From the NCBI RefSeq assembly GCF_900177675.1, contig NZ_FXWM01000002.1:521839-585838 (forward strand): DNA of 64,000 nucleotides. The letters are read 5' to 3'. This DNA comes from Bacillus sp. OV166 (GTDB lineage Bacteria; Bacillota; Bacilli; Bacillales; Cytobacillaceae). This document shows, one piece after another, positions 63,675 through 64,000 of this stretch. The first letter of the stretch is position 1, and each line of letters begins with the position of its first letter. The notes beneath the pieces are model-generated. The model was not told the DNA's origin. It searched no databases and was given only the letters and a program-made list of their open reading frames with translations. Both the position numbers and the translations under genes were made by a program.

Positions 63675-63685
63675 AATGATAATGG

Positions 63686-63868
63686 GGGTTCTGGTGCAAA
63701 CCTCGAATTTTGTTAAAATATAAACAAAAATATAAGGTTAATTCCGAATTTTAGTTCTATATACCGTTAATATTTGTTAAAAAGTTTTTCATTCCGAATA
63801 AAAATTACTCGTGAAGTATGTAAAATTCATGTTGAGTTAGCTATCTAATTCTTTTTGCACCAGAACCC
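63686..63868. repeat. 183-bp unit with 15-bp IS6-type terminal inverted repeats
   Basis: GGGTTCTGGTGCAAA (63686-63700) and its exact complement (63854-63868) enclose AT-rich non-coding DNA. The repeat is the usual end of Bacillus IS6 elements, so this is either a miniature derivative or the joined ends of two copies. It lies where the N-terminal codons of the transposase should be. Confidence 0.7.
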
Positions 63869-63934
63869 ATTCGTTTGTAACTTTTTAACTTATACAAATA
63901 ATACACAAACTCCTTCCTCCATAAAACTGCCAGA

Positions 63935-63970
63935 AGGCAACTCCCATAAGGATTAGTTGCCTTCTTTTAA
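63935..63970. terminator. Terminator-like hairpin near the window end
   Basis: Arms AGAAGGCAACT and AGTTGCCTTCT followed by TTT. The gene it serves lies outside the window or is lost. Confidence 0.75.
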
Positions 63971-64000
63971 AATGAGTTGCGAGACACATTCCACATGTGT

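Overview
The window reads as chromosome of a low-GC, spore-forming Bacillaceae bacterium (Bacillus/Neobacillus-like). It carries a gerA-type germinant receptor cluster, a Spo0E-family phosphatase, an OpuA-type betaine importer, CcpA-like cre sites and AGGAGG ribosome binding sites. Much of it is accessory DNA: long co-oriented minus-strand operons are separated by decayed genes and insertion sequence remnants. No rRNA gene, intact tRNA gene or CRISPR array was seen.

Layout: 92-3257 is an IS150-group (IS3 family) element split by an IS1182-family element with a 9-bp target duplication. 3364-7840 holds an anion-type MFS carrier, etfBA and a truncated glycerate kinase. 8087-21535 is bounded by two 68-bp direct copies of the 3' half of a selenocysteine tRNA gene (selC). 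A broken tyrosine integrase lies next to the right copy, so this looks like a decayed selC-integrated island of about 13.4 kb. Its cargo is a double TetR regulator divergent from an aldehyde/alcohol dehydrogenase pair, a MarR-controlled efflux operon with a flavodoxin, and remnants of YhgE, MerR, cytochrome P450 and YrhD genes.

21789-33182 is a LacI-type regulon with a shared operator, TAGATCGATCTA, seen at eight places. It contains a TIM-barrel isomerase, a CoA-acylating aldehyde dehydrogenase, an HMG-CoA-lyase-like enzyme, a ThDP enzyme, a zinc alcohol dehydrogenase, the LacI regulator, an MFS carrier, a shikimate-kinase-like protein and a small unknown protein, plus decayed second copies of the regulator and isomerase. 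I do not recognise this gene set as a described pathway. 33379-38520 is a graveyard of binding-protein, IS3, CorA, thiolase, serine dehydratase and glyA fragments, with one intact AbrB-Doc toxin-antitoxin pair inside.

38645-47186 encodes betaine uptake (OpuA) and stepwise demethylation: a Rieske oxygenase, then dimethylglycine dehydrogenase, then sarcosine oxidase. The glyA and sdaAA relics beyond it would have carried glycine to serine and pyruvate. HxlR and a broken hxlA next door fit handling of the formaldehyde released. 51317-57832 is a second sugar or polyol operon (SDR, FAD oxidase, FGGY kinase, MFS, relic ADH), divergent from an RpiR regulator with a perfect 16-bp palindrome at its promoter. 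58377-63039 is the germination locus, with gerAB divergent from gerAA, a 39-codon ORF, gerAC and a D-subunit gene. The window ends in IS6-family debris.
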